The translations under genes were made by a program, and so were the position numbers. A DNA stretch of 64,000 nucleotides, from assembly GCF_002368095.1 (NCBI RefSeq), contig NZ_AP018227.1, positions 4,985,782 through 5,049,781 on the forward strand, in the 5' to 3' direction. This stretch comes from Calothrix parasitica NIES-267. GTDB lineage: Bacteria > Cyanobacteriota > Cyanobacteriia > Cyanobacteriales > Nostocaceae. The notes beneath the pieces were generated by a model. The model made no database searches. It was not told the DNA's origin and saw only the letters and a program-made list of their open reading frames with translations. This document shows positions 7,621-20,200 of this stretch, in pieces (the first letter of the stretch is position 1; the number at the start of each line of letters is the position of its first letter).

Positions 7621-10600
7621 ATGAACATGAATGATAACTTAGAATTAGAAATAGCTATTATAGGTCTTGCCGGACGTTTTCCGGGGGCAAAAAACATTGA
7701 TGAATTTTGGCAAAATCTACAAAATAGTTTAGAAGCAACTTCATTTTTTGAAGAAGAAGAGTTACTTTCTTCTGGTATGGATCCTACTTTGTTGAGCAAT
7801 CCAAATTATGTGAGAGCCAGGGCTATATTATCAGACGTAGAGATGTTTGATGCGAAATTCTTTGGCTTTACTCCTAAAGAAGCCGAAGTTATGGATCCAC
7901 AACACAGAATCTTTCTTGAATCAGCTTGGGAGGCTATAGAAAATGCTGGTTACGATCCTCAAAATTACCAAGGCTCTATAGGAGTTTATGCTGGTGCAGA
8001 TAATGATACTTATTTACTTAATAACCTTTATCCTCACTTTGGTTCTATAGATTACCATACAAATGTTCAAACTTTGTTGGGAAATGCAAAAGATTATTTA
8101 TCTACCAGAATCTCTTATAAGCTAGATTTGAAAGGACCTAGTATAGCAGTTCAGAGTGCTTGTTCAACATCGCTTGTAGCTGTTCATATGGCGACTCAAA
8201 GCTTATTGAACGGAGAGTGTGACATGGCTTTGGCTGGTGGTGTATCCGTAAGTTTGCCACAAAAAAGTGGATATTTATATCAAGAAGGTGGGGTTACTTC
8301 TCCAGATGGACATTGTCGGACTTTTGATGCTAATGCACAAGGAACTGTTTTTGGGGATGGTGTAGGAGTAATTGTTTTAAAGCGATTAGTAGATGCGATC
8401 GCAGATGGTAACCATATTTATGCAACTATTAAAGGCTCGGCTGTTAATAATGATGGTTCTTTAAAACTTAGCTATACAGCACCAAGTATAGATGGACAAA
8501 CAGCAGTCATCTCAGAGGCACAGTCCATTGCTGGAATTACTTCTGAGACAGTCAGTTATATAGAAGCTCATGGAACTGGAACAAAATTAGGCGATCCAAT
8601 CGAAATAGCGGCATTAACAGAAGTTTTCGGTGCAAGTACTTCTAAAAAAGGTTTCTGCGCTATAGGTTCAGTCAAAACTAATTTTGGACACCTCGGTTCC
8701 GCAGCGGGAATAACAGGATTAATTAAAACAGTTCTGGCATTAAAGAATAAACAAATACCACCATCGCTGCATTTTGAACAAGCGAATCCAGAAATAGATT
8801 TTGACAACAGCCCTTTTTATGTAAACACCAAACTGAGTTCCTGGGAAAGAAACGGTACTCCTCGTCGAGCAGGAGTAAGTGCCTTTGGCATTGGTGGAAC
8901 AAATGCTCATGTAGTTCTAGAAGAAGCTCCCCCCACAGAACCATCAAGTCCATCTCGACCATATCAATTACTGCTTCTATCAGGGAAAACACCAACAGCA
9001 TTAGAAAATATAACCACAAACTTACTTACACATCTCAAGCAAGATAATCAACAAAATTTTCCAGATATAGCTTACACATTAGCAGTAGGCAGACGAGGTT
9101 TTGAACAACGAAGCATATTAGTTTGTCAAAATCAATCAGATGCCATCAATCAACTAGAAGAAAATCTCCTAATAACATCAGAATCAAAAACCACTCACCG
9201 TCGTGTAGTATTCATGTTTCCCGGGCAAGGAAGTCAGTACGTGAATATGGGACGACAACTCTATGAAACAGAAACAACATTTGCACTGGCATTTGATAAC
9301 TGTGCAGAAATTCTCAAACCCCATGTGGGTATAGATATAAGAAACCTAATTTATCCAACACAAGAAACAGCACAAGCAGCAGAACAATTACAACAAACAG
9401 CTATAGCTCAAACAACGATTTTCGCTGTTGAATATTCCCTAGCTTGCTTATTAATGGAATGGGGAATAAAACCAACAGCCATGATAGGCCACAGCATCGG
9501 GGAATATGTCGCAGCAACCATTGCAGGAGTATTTTCTTTAGAAGATGCTTTGATGTTGGTAGCCAAACGCGGTCAATTGATGCAAGAAATGCCTACAGGT
9601 GGGATGTTGGCCGTACCGTTACCATTTGAGGAAATAGAGCCACTCCTCGCAGAAGGACTATCAGTAGCAGCAATTAATACCCCTTCTAGTTGCGTAATTT
9701 CTGGAACTTGCGAGCAAATCAAATCTCTACAAGCACAACTAGCTAATAAACAAGTAGATACAAGATTACTTCATACTTCCCATGGTTTCCATTCGAGGTT
9801 AATGGAACCAATGTTAGAATCTTTTGTCAAGCAGTTATCGCAAATAAATTTACAACCACCACAAATTCCCTATATATCCAATCTTACAGGTACTTGGATT
9901 ACCCCACAAGAAGCCACCTCACCTCAATATTGGGCCGATCATTTACGTCATACAGTACGCTTCGCTCAAGGAATAGAAACATTAAACCAATCCGGACAAA
10001 TATTCTTAGAAGTGGGAGCCGGTTGGACTTTAAGTAAACTAGTTAAACAAAATTTTAATTCTTTATCGGATTCAGTTACTGCCATAAATCCCATAGTAAA
10101 TACCTTAGCTCATCCCAAAGAAAAGCAAAAAACTCTAGAACAGTTTTATACAAACTTAGGAAAATTATGGTTGTATGGAGCCGATATTGATTTTACGGGT
10201 TTTTATCAACACGAGAAACGCCATCGTCTTCCTTTACCAACATACCCATTTGAGCGTCAGCGTTATTGGATTGAAGCTGCCAAAAAGAAACAACTTTCTC
10301 AAGGAACTGTTGAGAAGAGAACAACTAAAGTTGAAGTTTTAGAAGATCAAAAACTAGATATAAAACAATGGTTTTACCAAGCAAGTTGGCAACCATCACT
10401 TCTGGAAACTTCACCACAAACACAAACTGCTCAAAAATCATCCACACTTATATTTTTAGATGAAAGTACTCTAGCACAGCAACTAGTAAAACAATTTGAT
10501 CGCAATAATTTAGAGCTTTTCACCACAGTTAAAATTGGTTCTCAATTTGAACGGCTAGGTGACAATGAATTTACACTTAATCCCCAACAACCCGAAGAAT

Positions 10601-13600
10601 ACCACAGCTTAATCGAGCATTTGTATGGTCAAGAGCAACAACCAACAAAAATAGTTCATCTGTGGAGTATTACACCAGAGAAAGAATATAGCCATCCCAC
10701 ACTAGCAGGAGTAGATGACTCTCAAGACAAAGGATTTTACTCATTAATTTATCTGGCTCAAGCATTAGGAAAACAAAAACAAAGCCGGGATGTAGAATTA
10801 ATAGTCATCTCCAATAACTTACACTCGATTACCGGAGTAGAACAACTCAGTCCAGAAAAAGCCACCATACTTGGTGCAGTAAAAGTCATTCCTCAAGAAT
10901 ACCCAAATATCCGATGCCGCAGCATAGATGTAGTCTTAGCACAACAAGAAACTTGGCAAGCCAAAAAACTCCTCGAACAACTACATATTGAATTACAGAC
11001 ACCCCAAATAGATGAATTAATCGCTTACCGAGGACATCAACGTTGGATACAAAAGATACAACCAGTCGGGTTGCAGCAGACTGAACAACCGAAGCTGCGT
11101 CAAAAAGGAGTATATCTGATAACTGGTGGATTGGGTGGAATTGGTTTGAGCTTGGCAAAATATCTTGCTCAAACGGTACAAGCTAAGCTAGTGCTAGTTA
11201 CACGTAAACCTTTTCCAGAGAAGGCAGAGTGGTCACAATATCTAAGTAAAAATGGGGATAAAGACCCAATTAGTGCCAAAATAATTAAATTGCAGGAATT
11301 GGAAGAATATTCTGCACAAGTCTTAGTTTTGAATGGGGATGCCAGCAATCTCGAACAAATGAGAGGGGTTGTGAGTACTGCACGAGAACAGTTTGGTGAA
11401 ATAAATGGTGTAATTCACAGTGCTGGAGTTCCGGGTGGTGGTATAATTCAACGCAAAACTTTGGCAGAAGTGAAGTCTGTCTTAGCACCAAAACTACAAG
11501 GAACATTGGTACTCAATAGTCTTTTTGAAGATATTCAACTAGATTTCTTTGTTTTGTGTTCATCCTTGGCATCGATTTTAGGACAATTTGGTCAGGTAGA
11601 TTATACTGCGGCAAATGTATTTTTAGATGCTTTTGCTAACTATAAAGCAGTTACAGATGGTAGCAAGACTGTAGCAATCAATTGGGATGCTTGGCAAGAA
11701 GTGGGGATGGCGGTTGCTGCATTAGAGAATAAGCAAAATAAGACAAGTGTAAAACAACAAGAAGTAGAACCGGTATCACACCCATTATTCGATCAATGTC
11801 TAATCGAAAATGATGGAGAATGGGTATACATATCGAATTTGAGTATAAGTAGTGACTGGGTGGTTGATTCACATCGGGTGATGGGGAAAGCAACATTACC
11901 GGGAACAGCTTACTTGGAAATGGCCATTGCTGCTGCTCATCATAGATTTGGGGAAGAATCTATAATCTTGAGCGATGTAACTTTTTTGGCACCTTTGAAT
12001 GTAGAGGAGGATGAGAAAAAGCAAGTCCGGACTTTAATTAAGCTCGAGGGGGATAAGTTTGAGTTCTCAATTATGACTCAATCCCAGGAGCAGCAATGGG
12101 TTGTGCATGCTAGAGGTTATATTCAAACGGATACACCACAACAAGCAATTAAACATGATATTCATGGTTTAGAGAATATATGTAATCAAGAGGAATTATT
12201 TTTCACACAAAAATCTCAACCTCCAACTGGAGTAATAGAGTACGGTGAAAGATGGAATAACCTAAAACAAGCAAAATTGGGAATAGATCAAGCCCTATTG
12301 ACTTTAGAACTTCCTGAAGTATTTTCTGGTGATATTAGTTATTATCAATTACATCCTGCTTTGTTGGACTTGGCTACTGGCTTTTTAGTTACTAAGACAG
12401 AGGGTAATTTTCTACCATTTTCTTATAAAAAGCTGAATTTTAGAAGAAGTTTACCAAAGAAAATATACAGTTATATACAGATATTAAACAACAAAACACC
12501 GGAGGCAAAAACTCTAAGCTTTGATATAACCATTATGGATGAGCAGGGAGTTGAGTTGGTCAAAATTGAAGAATATACTCTCAGAAAGCTTCAAACTCAA
12601 ACCACTGCATCTGCAAATAAAAAATCTCCGACTACACAAGAAATTGATAACTTTTATATCAGTATAGATAATCCTGGTCTATTAGAAACACTCACCCCCA
12701 AAATAAATAAGCGTCAAGCACCGAAAGCTGGAGAAGTCGAAATTGAGGTAAGTGTAACTGGTCTCAATTTTAAGGATGTACTTTTAGGAATGGGTTTGAT
12801 TCCTACTTTACCTGGTTCACCTTTACATTTTGGATTTGAGTGTGCGGGTAAAATTGTTGCTATTGGTCAAGGTGTAAAAGACTTTAAAGTTGGAGATGAA
12901 GTTATTACAATTGGACGCTCATGTTTTAGTAAATTTATCACCAACAATGCCCAATTGGTTGCACGCAAACCAAGACATCTCAGTTTCTCCGAAGCAGCAA
13001 CAATTCCCTTAGCCTTTGTAACAGCCTACACCGCATTAATACATTTTGGTAGAATAGAACCAGGAGAAAAAATATTAATTCATGCTGCATCTGGTGGTGT
13101 AGGGTTAGCAGCAGTTCAAATTGCTCAGTGGGTGGGAGCCGAAATTTTTGCAACAGCAGGTTCTCCAGAAAAACGTGAGTTTTTGAAATCCTTGGGTATC
13201 AAGTATGTGATGAATTCGAGGTCTTTAGATTTTGCCTCAGAAGTAATGGAATATACTCAAGGACAAGGAGTTGATTTGCTTTTAAACTCTTTGGGTGGGG
13301 AATTTATTCCTAAAGGACTTTCGGTTTTGGCTACTTACGGACGCTTTTTAGAATTGGGTCAACGGGATATTCTTAATAATAGCCAATTGGGTTTGAAAGC
13401 TTTTGATAAACGCTTATCATTTTTTGCAATTCAAGCTGAACCGCAAATGCCTAAGTTTAATTCGATTTGGCATGAAGTAGTGCAGAAATTTAACGATAAA
13501 AGTCTAAAACCATTACCATACCGAGTATTTGAATTCAATAAACTAGCTGATGCTTTTCAACATATGGCTAGGGCAAAACACATCGGAAAGGTGGTAGTTT

Positions 13601-14289
13601 CTATTCCAAGTATAGAAGAAATAAAAACATATTTATCTCAAGATAAAAGAGGAAATTTACAACTAAATAATTCTATTGCTTCTTCAATCAAATCTGATAA
13701 AGCGAAAACAATAACTACACCTAGTCAAAAATTATCCGAAAAATTTATTAAAAATGGATTATTACCAAAGGAAGGTATAGAAGTTTTTCGGATAATTTTA
13801 GCAAATACACTTCCTCAAGTTGTTGTATCTACAAATTCTCTATTAACTAAAAGTATAGATTCAGATTTGCCGACAAAAATTTCTTCCCAAATATTGGAGC
13901 AAAATAATCAATCTGAGCAAAATAATCGAAAAGTTGAACAAAATAATTCGCATCCTGTTTCAAAAAATGAGATTGAGTTAATAATTACTAATATCTGGAA
14001 AGAATTGCTAGGAATAAAACAAATAGGAATCAATGATAATTTCTTTGATTTGGGTGGAGATTCGCTACTAATAGTACAAGTTCGTAGAAGACTTATAGAA
14101 GAACTCAAAGTCGATTTTACAACATCTGAATTATTTGATTATCCAACTATCAGCAGTTTAGCCAAATATCTCAGTCCAGAACAAGATAAAGAGTTAAAAT
14201 CTGACCAAACTGATAAACGAAAGAAAAAACAACAAGAAGCTTTTGAAGAAATGCAAGCCGTGAGACGGAGGAGGAAGGAGCGTGGATAA
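7621..14289 (+). CDS. type I polyketide synthase module 1: KS-AT-KR-DH-ER-ACP
   Basis: This is a 2222-residue single-module PKS. KS at about 9-430 has the active-site ACSTS and histidine motifs EAHGTGT and NFGHL. AT has GQGSQ near 532, GHSIGEY near 622 and HGFHS near 720, the malonyl-type form. KR has TGGLGGIG near 1166 with the SSL and VDYTAAN catalytic segments near 1313-1330. DH has HRVMGKATLPG near 1417 and HPALLD near 1577. ER has HAASGGVG near 1820. ACP has GGDSLL near 2144. All activities look intact, so it should add a fully saturated C2 unit, probably to the cysteine-derived thiazoline. The domain order is unusual: DH and ER follow a complete KR. The next gene starts inside its last codons (8-base overlap). 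Confidence 0.93.
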   Translation: MNMNDNLELEIAIIGLAGRFPGAKNIDEFWQNLQNSLEATSFFEEEELLSSGMDPTLLSNPNYVRARAILSDVEMFDAKFFGFTPKEAEVMDPQHRIFLESAWEAIENAGYDPQNYQGSIGVYAGADNDTYLLNNLYPHFGSIDYHTNVQTLLGNAKDYLSTRISYKLDLKGPSIAVQSACSTSLVAVHMATQSLLNGECDMALAGGVSVSLPQKSGYLYQEGGVTSPDGHCRTFDANAQGTVFGDGVGVIVLKRLVDAIADGNHIYATIKGSAVNNDGSLKLSYTAPSIDGQTAVISEAQSIAGITSETVSYIEAHGTGTKLGDPIEIAALTEVFGASTSKKGFCAIGSVKTNFGHLGSAAGITGLIKTVLALKNKQIPPSLHFEQANPEIDFDNSPFYVNTKLSSWERNGTPRRAGVSAFGIGGTNAHVVLEEAPPTEPSSPSRPYQLLLLSGKTPTALENITTNLLTHLKQDNQQNFPDIAYTLAVGRRGFEQRSILVCQNQSDAINQLEENLLITSESKTTHRRVVFMFPGQGSQYVNMGRQLYETETTFALAFDNCAEILKPHVGIDIRNLIYPTQETAQAAEQLQQTAIAQTTIFAVEYSLACLLMEWGIKPTAMIGHSIGEYVAATIAGVFSLEDALMLVAKRGQLMQEMPTGGMLAVPLPFEEIEPLLAEGLSVAAINTPSSCVISGTCEQIKSLQAQLANKQVDTRLLHTSHGFHSRLMEPMLESFVKQLSQINLQPPQIPYISNLTGTWITPQEATSPQYWADHLRHTVRFAQGIETLNQSGQIFLEVGAGWTLSKLVKQNFNSLSDSVTAINPIVNTLAHPKEKQKTLEQFYTNLGKLWLYGADIDFTGFYQHEKRHRLPLPTYPFERQRYWIEAAKKKQLSQGTVEKRTTKVEVLEDQKLDIKQWFYQASWQPSLLETSPQTQTAQKSSTLIFLDESTLAQQLVKQFDRNNLELFTTVKIGSQFERLGDNEFTLNPQQPEEYHSLIEHLYGQEQQPTKIVHLWSITPEKEYSHPTLAGVDDSQDKGFYSLIYLAQALGKQKQSRDVELIVISNNLHSITGVEQLSPEKATILGAVKVIPQEYPNIRCRSIDVVLAQQETWQAKKLLEQLHIELQTPQIDELIAYRGHQRWIQKIQPVGLQQTEQPKLRQKGVYLITGGLGGIGLSLAKYLAQTVQAKLVLVTRKPFPEKAEWSQYLSKNGDKDPISAKIIKLQELEEYSAQVLVLNGDASNLEQMRGVVSTAREQFGEINGVIHSAGVPGGGIIQRKTLAEVKSVLAPKLQGTLVLNSLFEDIQLDFFVLCSSLASILGQFGQVDYTAANVFLDAFANYKAVTDGSKTVAINWDAWQEVGMAVAALENKQNKTSVKQQEVEPVSHPLFDQCLIENDGEWVYISNLSISSDWVVDSHRVMGKATLPGTAYLEMAIAAAHHRFGEESIILSDVTFLAPLNVEEDEKKQVRTLIKLEGDKFEFSIMTQSQEQQWVVHARGYIQTDTPQQAIKHDIHGLENICNQEELFFTQKSQPPTGVIEYGERWNNLKQAKLGIDQALLTLELPEVFSGDISYYQLHPALLDLATGFLVTKTEGNFLPFSYKKLNFRRSLPKKIYSYIQILNNKTPEAKTLSFDITIMDEQGVELVKIEEYTLRKLQTQTTASANKKSPTTQEIDNFYISIDNPGLLETLTPKINKRQAPKAGEVEIEVSVTGLNFKDVLLGMGLIPTLPGSPLHFGFECAGKIVAIGQGVKDFKVGDEVITIGRSCFSKFITNNAQLVARKPRHLSFSEAATIPLAFVTAYTALIHFGRIEPGEKILIHAASGGVGLAAVQIAQWVGAEIFATAGSPEKREFLKSLGIKYVMNSRSLDFASEVMEYTQGQGVDLLLNSLGGEFIPKGLSVLATYGRFLELGQRDILNNSQLGLKAFDKRLSFFAIQAEPQMPKFNSIWHEVVQKFNDKSLKPLPYRVFEFNKLADAFQHMARAKHIGKVVVSIPSIEEIKTYLSQDKRGNLQLNNSIASSIKSDKAKTITTPSQKLSEKFIKNGLLPKEGIEVFRIILANTLPQVVVSTNSLLTKSIDSDLPTKISSQILEQNNQSEQNNRKVEQNNSHPVSKNEIELIITNIWKELLGIKQIGINDNFFDLGGDSLLIVQVRRRLIEELKVDFTTSELFDYPTISSLAKYLSPEQDKELKSDQTDKRKKKQQEAFEEMQAVRRRRKERG
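8950..11938 (+). repeat. long direct repeat A, copy 1 (AT-linker-KR-DH start of module 1)
   Basis: About 2989 bases match 22335-25323 in module 3 with constant offset 13385; I found no mismatch or indel by eye and the encoded protein is the same throughout. It runs from the KS-AT linker through AT and KR to just after the DH HxxxGxxxxP motif. Similarity drops sharply at both ends. Confidence 0.9.
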
Positions 14290-17200
14290 TTTGTTAAAAG
14301 GAATAGCGATCGTAGGTATGGCAGGTCGTTTTCCAAAAGCTAAAAATGTAGAACAATTTTGGGATAATTTGTGCGAAGGACGAGAGTGTATTTCTTTGTT
14401 CAGTGATGAAGACTTAGTCGCAGCAGGTATCGACGAAGCTGTATTACGTGATGAGAACTACGTTAAAGCGGGCGCTATCTTAGAAGATATTGACATGTTT
14501 GACTCCCGCTTCTTTGATTTCTCACCCAGAGAAGCACAAATAATGGATCCACAGCACCGCGTTTTCCTTGAATGTGCTTGGGAAGCTTTGGAAAACGCAG
14601 GTTATGATTCTGAAAATTATGAAGGATTAACTGGTGTCTATGCAGGTGGTAATTTAAGCAGTTACTTATTTAGTAATCTTCTTTCTAACCCTGATATAGA
14701 TAAATTTTTGAGTTGGCAATTTCTTGCTACAGGCAATGATAAAGATTATATTCCTACACGGGCATCATATAAATTAAATCTTAAAGGACCAAGTCTTAAC
14801 GTTAGCACAGCTTGTTCTACTTCATTAGTGGCTGTTCACTTAGCCTCTGAAGGTTTATTAAGTTACCAATGTGATATGGCACTAGCTGGTGGTATTTCTA
14901 TACAAGTGCCACATCAAACAGGTTATTTTTATCAACAAGAAGGAATAGTTTCCCCAGATGGACATTGTCGAGCTTTTGATGCAAAAGGACAAGGCACAGT
15001 TTTAGGTAATGGAGCAGGTGTCGTTGTACTCAAAAGATTAGAAGATGCTGTCGCTGATGGCGATCGCATTTACGCAGTTATTAAAGGTTCAGCAGTAAAT
15101 AATGATGGTTCTGCTAAAGTTGGTTACACAGCTCCTAGTATGGATGGTCAAGCCGAAGTTATTGCTGATGCCCAAAATTTTGCAGGGTTTGAACCTGAAA
15201 CCATCAGTTATGTTGAAGCTCATGGAACGGGTACAGCCTTGGGAGACCCCATTGAGATAAGAGCATTAAAGAAAGCTTTTGGTAGTACTAGTGATAAAAA
15301 GCACTTTTGCGCCATAGGTTCGGTCAAAACTAATGTTGGTCATCTTAACACAGCAGCGGGAATAACAGGATTAATCAAAACAGTTCTGGCATTAAAGAAT
15401 AAAAAGATACCACCATCATTGCATTTTGAAAAAGCGAACCCAGAAATAGATTTTGACAACAGCCCCTTTTATGTAAACACCAAACTGAGTTCCTGGGAAA
15501 GGAACGGTACTCCTCGTCGAGCAGGAGTCAGTTCTTTTGGTGTAGGTGGAACAAATGCTCATGTAGTCTTAGAAGAAGCTCCCCCCACAGAACCATCAAG
15601 TTCATCTCGACCATACCAATTACTGCTTCTATCAGGGAAAACACCAACAGCATTAGAAAATACAACCACAAACTTACTTACACACCTCAAGCAAGATAAT
15701 CAACAAAACATTGCAGATATAGCTTACACATTAGCAGTAGGTAGACGAGGTTTTGAACAACGAGGCATATTAGTATGCCAAAATCAATCAGATGCCATCG
15801 AACAACTAGAGTCACAAAATCTCCTAACTACATCCGAAGAGAAAACCACTCACCGTCGTGTAGTATTCATGTTTCCCGGACAAGGAAGCCAGTACGTGAA
15901 TATGGGACGACAACTCTATGAAACAGAAACAACATTTGCATCATATCTTGATAACTGTGCAGAAATTCTCAAACCCCATCTTGGTGTAGATATAAGAAAC
16001 CTAATTTATCCAAGACAAGAAACAGCACAAACAGCAGAACAATTACAACAAACAGCGATAGCTCAAACAACAATTTTCAGTTTGGAATATTCCCTAGCTT
16101 GCTTATTAATGGAATGGGGAATCAAACCAACAGCCATGATCGGTCACAGCATCGGAGAATATGTAGCAGCAACCATTGCGGGAGTGTTTTCTTTAGAAGA
16201 TGCTTTGATGTTGGTAGCCAAACGTGGGCAATTGATGCAAGAAATGCCTACAGGTGGGATGTTGGCTGTACCATTACCATTTGAGGAAATAGAGCCAATC
16301 CTAGGAGAAGGACTATCAGTAGCAGCAATTAATACCACTTCTAGCTGCGTCATTTCTGGAACTTGTGAGCAAATCAAATCTCTACAAGCACAACTGGCTG
16401 AAAAACAAGTAGATACAAGATTACTCCATACTTCCCATGGTTTCCACTCTGTGTTGATGGAACCAATGTTGGAATCCTTTGTGGAGCAATTATCACTTTT
16501 AAATTTACAGCCACCAAAAATACCTTATATTTCCAATCTTACAGGAACTTGGATTACCTCAGAAGAAGCCACCTCACCTCAATACTGGGCTGACCATTTA
16601 CGTCATACAGTACGCTTTGCTCAAGGAATAGAAACATTACAGCAGCCCGGACAAATATTATTAGAAGTGGGAGCCGGTTGGACTTTAAGTAAACTAGTCA
16701 AACAAAATCGTAACGTATTATCGGAATCGGAGTCGGAAACTCCCATAGTTAATACATTAGCTCACCCCAAACAAAAGCAAAATACTCTAGAACAGTTTTA
16801 TACAAACTTAGGAAAATTATGGTTGTATGGAGCCGATATTGATTTTACGAGTTTTTACAAACACGAAAAACGTCATCGTCTTCCTTTACCAACATATCCA
16901 TTTGAGCATCAGCGTTATTGGATTGAACCAGTAAAACAATTTCATTCGCCACCTTCATCTTTTAAGAAAAAAAATACTGAACAAATATCTGAAGTTTCAT
17001 TAACTAAAACTTCAGATATTGCTGAGTGGTTCTATGTTCCATCATGGAAACGTTCGGTACCTCCTGAAATCAAAAAATCCTTAGTTGATTTAAATCAGAA
17101 AGGATGCTGGATAGTTTTTATTGATGATTGTGGATTAGGAAGTTCATTGGTAAATCATCTCCAACTTCAAAGTCAAAATGTAGTTACGATAAAAAGGGGA

Positions 17201-20200
17201 ATAGAATTTAGTGGCGAGCGAAAAATTACTAAAGATGGATTTAATCAATACTCATATACAATTAATCCTCAAGAAAGTAAAGATTATGATGCACTATTCC
17301 AAGAACTCAAAATTATTAATCTCAACCCGATAACAATTGTTCACTTATGGAGTGTAACATCCGAAAATGAAACAGTATCTAATATTGAAAAAACCGATCA
17401 AATTCAAGAGAAAGGATTCTACAGTCTGCTATTTATTGCCCAAGCAATAGGAAAACAGAATTTAACTGATGAATTGCAAATCACAGTTATTTCCAACAAC
17501 ATGCAGCAAGTAACTGGCGAGAAAAATCTATCTCCAGAGAAAGCTACTTTACTTGGTGCTGTGAAAGTAATACCGAAAGAATACCCAAATATTAGCTGCC
17601 AAAGTATTGATGTTGCTCCTCTTTCTTGGGAAAGTAAGCAAGAGGATATATTTTTCAAACATTTACTTGCCGAACTCGCTGCCGATACCTTAGAGGAAAT
17701 AGTTGCTTACCGTGGTGTTCACCGCTGGGTACAAACCTTGGAAGCAATTCGATTAGAAGAGAACATAAAAGAAACACCAAGATTAAAAGAGCAAGGAGTT
17801 TATCTAATTACAGGTGGACTTGGTGCTATTGGGTTTGCTTTAGCGGAACACTTAGCAGAGACTGTTGCTGCCAAATTAGTATTAATTGGACGTTCCAATT
17901 TCCCAGCATATGATAAATGGGAAGAATGGCTACAGACTCATCAGGAAGAAGATAGTATTAGCCATAAAATTAGGAAATTAAGGGAATTTGAAAAACTTGG
18001 TTCTGAAGTATTGGTTATCAGTGCTGATGTTTCCAATTTTCAACAAATGAAAGGTGCAATTAATCAAGCCCAACAGCGATTTGGTCAAATCAATGGTGTT
18101 ATCCACGCTGCTGGTATACTTGGTGATAGTGCTATTCAACGAAAAACCCTAGACCAAGTAAAGAATGTTCTAGCACCAAAACTCAACGGTACTTTAGTTC
18201 TAGATAGTCTTCTTCAGGATAGCGATTTAGATTTCTTAGTTTTGTGTTCATCGGGTGCCTCATTCCAGCCACTTTTTGGACAAGCAGCTTATTGTGGAGC
18301 AAATAATTTTCTTGATGCTTTTGCTCAACACAAAAATTCCAGCAATGACACACTTACCATTTCACTAAACTGGTATGGCTGGAAAGAAGGTGGAATGGGG
18401 ATGGAGGGGACAAAGCAATTAGTCAAAATCCTAAATCCGCCAAAACCAGAAGAAGTAGAGCCGGTATCACACCCATTATTCGATGAATGTCTAGTTAAGG
18501 ATGATGAGGAATGGGTATACATATCGAATTTGAGTACAAGTAGTGATTGGGTGGTTGATTCACATCGGGTGATGGGGAAAGCAACATTACCCGGAACAGC
18601 TTACTTGGAAATGGTTATTGCTGCTGCTCGTCACCGATTTAGGGAAGAATCTGTAATCTTGAGTGATGTAACTTTCCTGGCACCTTTAACAGTAGAGGAG
18701 GATGATAAAAAGCAAGTCCGGACTCTAATTAAAGTTGATGGGGATAAGTTTGAGTTCTCAATTATGACTCAATCCCAGGAAAAGCAATGGGTTGACCATG
18801 CTAGAGGTTACATTAAAACAGATACACCACAAACGCCAATTAAACACGATCTTCATGGTTTAGAAAATATATGTAATCAACAACAAACAGTACTCATCAA
18901 AAAATCTTCATCTATCGAATTTGGAGCTAGATGGAATAACCTCAAACAAGTCAAATTGGGAGTCAAGCAAGGATTAGCATTATTAGAATTACCAACAGAA
19001 TTTATCGATGAAATCGAGCAATATCAATTACATCCAGCATTATTAGACGTTGCTGCTGGATTTCTGACCAGTAGATATCAACAACAACAACTTTATTTAC
19101 CTTTCTCTTACAAAAAATTACAGTTCAAAGCTCCTTTAGTAGGAAAACTTTACAGCCACGTCCAACTCAGACAAGAAAAGGACTTACAAACTCCGATTCT
19201 CAGCTTTGACATCACCATTATGGATGAGGAAGGAACTGAGTTAGTTGTAATTGAAGAATATACACTCAGAAAAGTTCATAACCCAAATGCTGAAACCGGT
19301 TCCTCCACAACCCCAAAACAGCAAGAAGTAGAACAGACACAACAGATTGAAAACATAAATATTAGCATTTCTAATCCAGGGGTTTTGGAAACAATTGCTC
19401 CCCATACAAGTAGTCGTCAAAAACCAGGAAAAAAACAGGTAGAGATAGAAGTGATGGCTACAGCCTTGAATTTCAAGGAAGTACTCATGGCTTTAGGATT
19501 AATGCCAATGCCTGCTGATTTTGGTTTTGGGTTAGAATGCACGGGGAAAGTGGTTGCTGTAGGAAGTGAAGTTGAGGATTTTAACCTTGGTGATGAAGTG
19601 ATGGCAATGGGTGGGTCTTGCATGAGTAAATTTGTGACTACCGACGCTTCTTTTGTTGCACCCAAACCAAAAAATCTCAGTTTCTCCGAAGCAGCAACAA
19701 TACCAATGGCTTTCATCACAGCCTATATTGCTTTAATACATTTTGGTAGAATTCGTAAGGGAGAAAAAGTATTAATTCACGCTGCTGCGGGTGGTGTAGG
19801 ATTAGCAGCAGTAAATATTGCTCAGTGGTTGGGATGTGAAATATTTGCAACTGCAGGTTCTCCAGAGAAACGTGAATTTTTGCAGTCCTTGGGTATAAAG
19901 TATGTGATGGATTCGAGGTCTTTAGATTTCGCCTCGGAAGTGATGGAATATACTCAAGGTCAGGGAGTGGATGCAGTTTTAAACTCTTTGGGTGGAGAAT
20001 TTATTCCCAAAGGACTTTCGGTATTGGCTACTTACGGACGCTTTTTAGAATTGGGTATGCGTGATGTTCTTAACCATAGTCAATTGGATTTAGGACTATT
20101 TGAAAAACGCTTGTCATTTTTTGTGATTCAAGCTGAGCCACAACTGCCCGATTTTACTATGCTTTGGCGACAGGTTGCACAACACTTCGAGAATCAAGAT

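Noticed and set aside
8568-11896. Several minus-strand frames of 70-100 codons inside the PKS genes
   Set aside because: They recur at the same places in the repeated modules and have no family character; they are shadows of the sense coding sequence.
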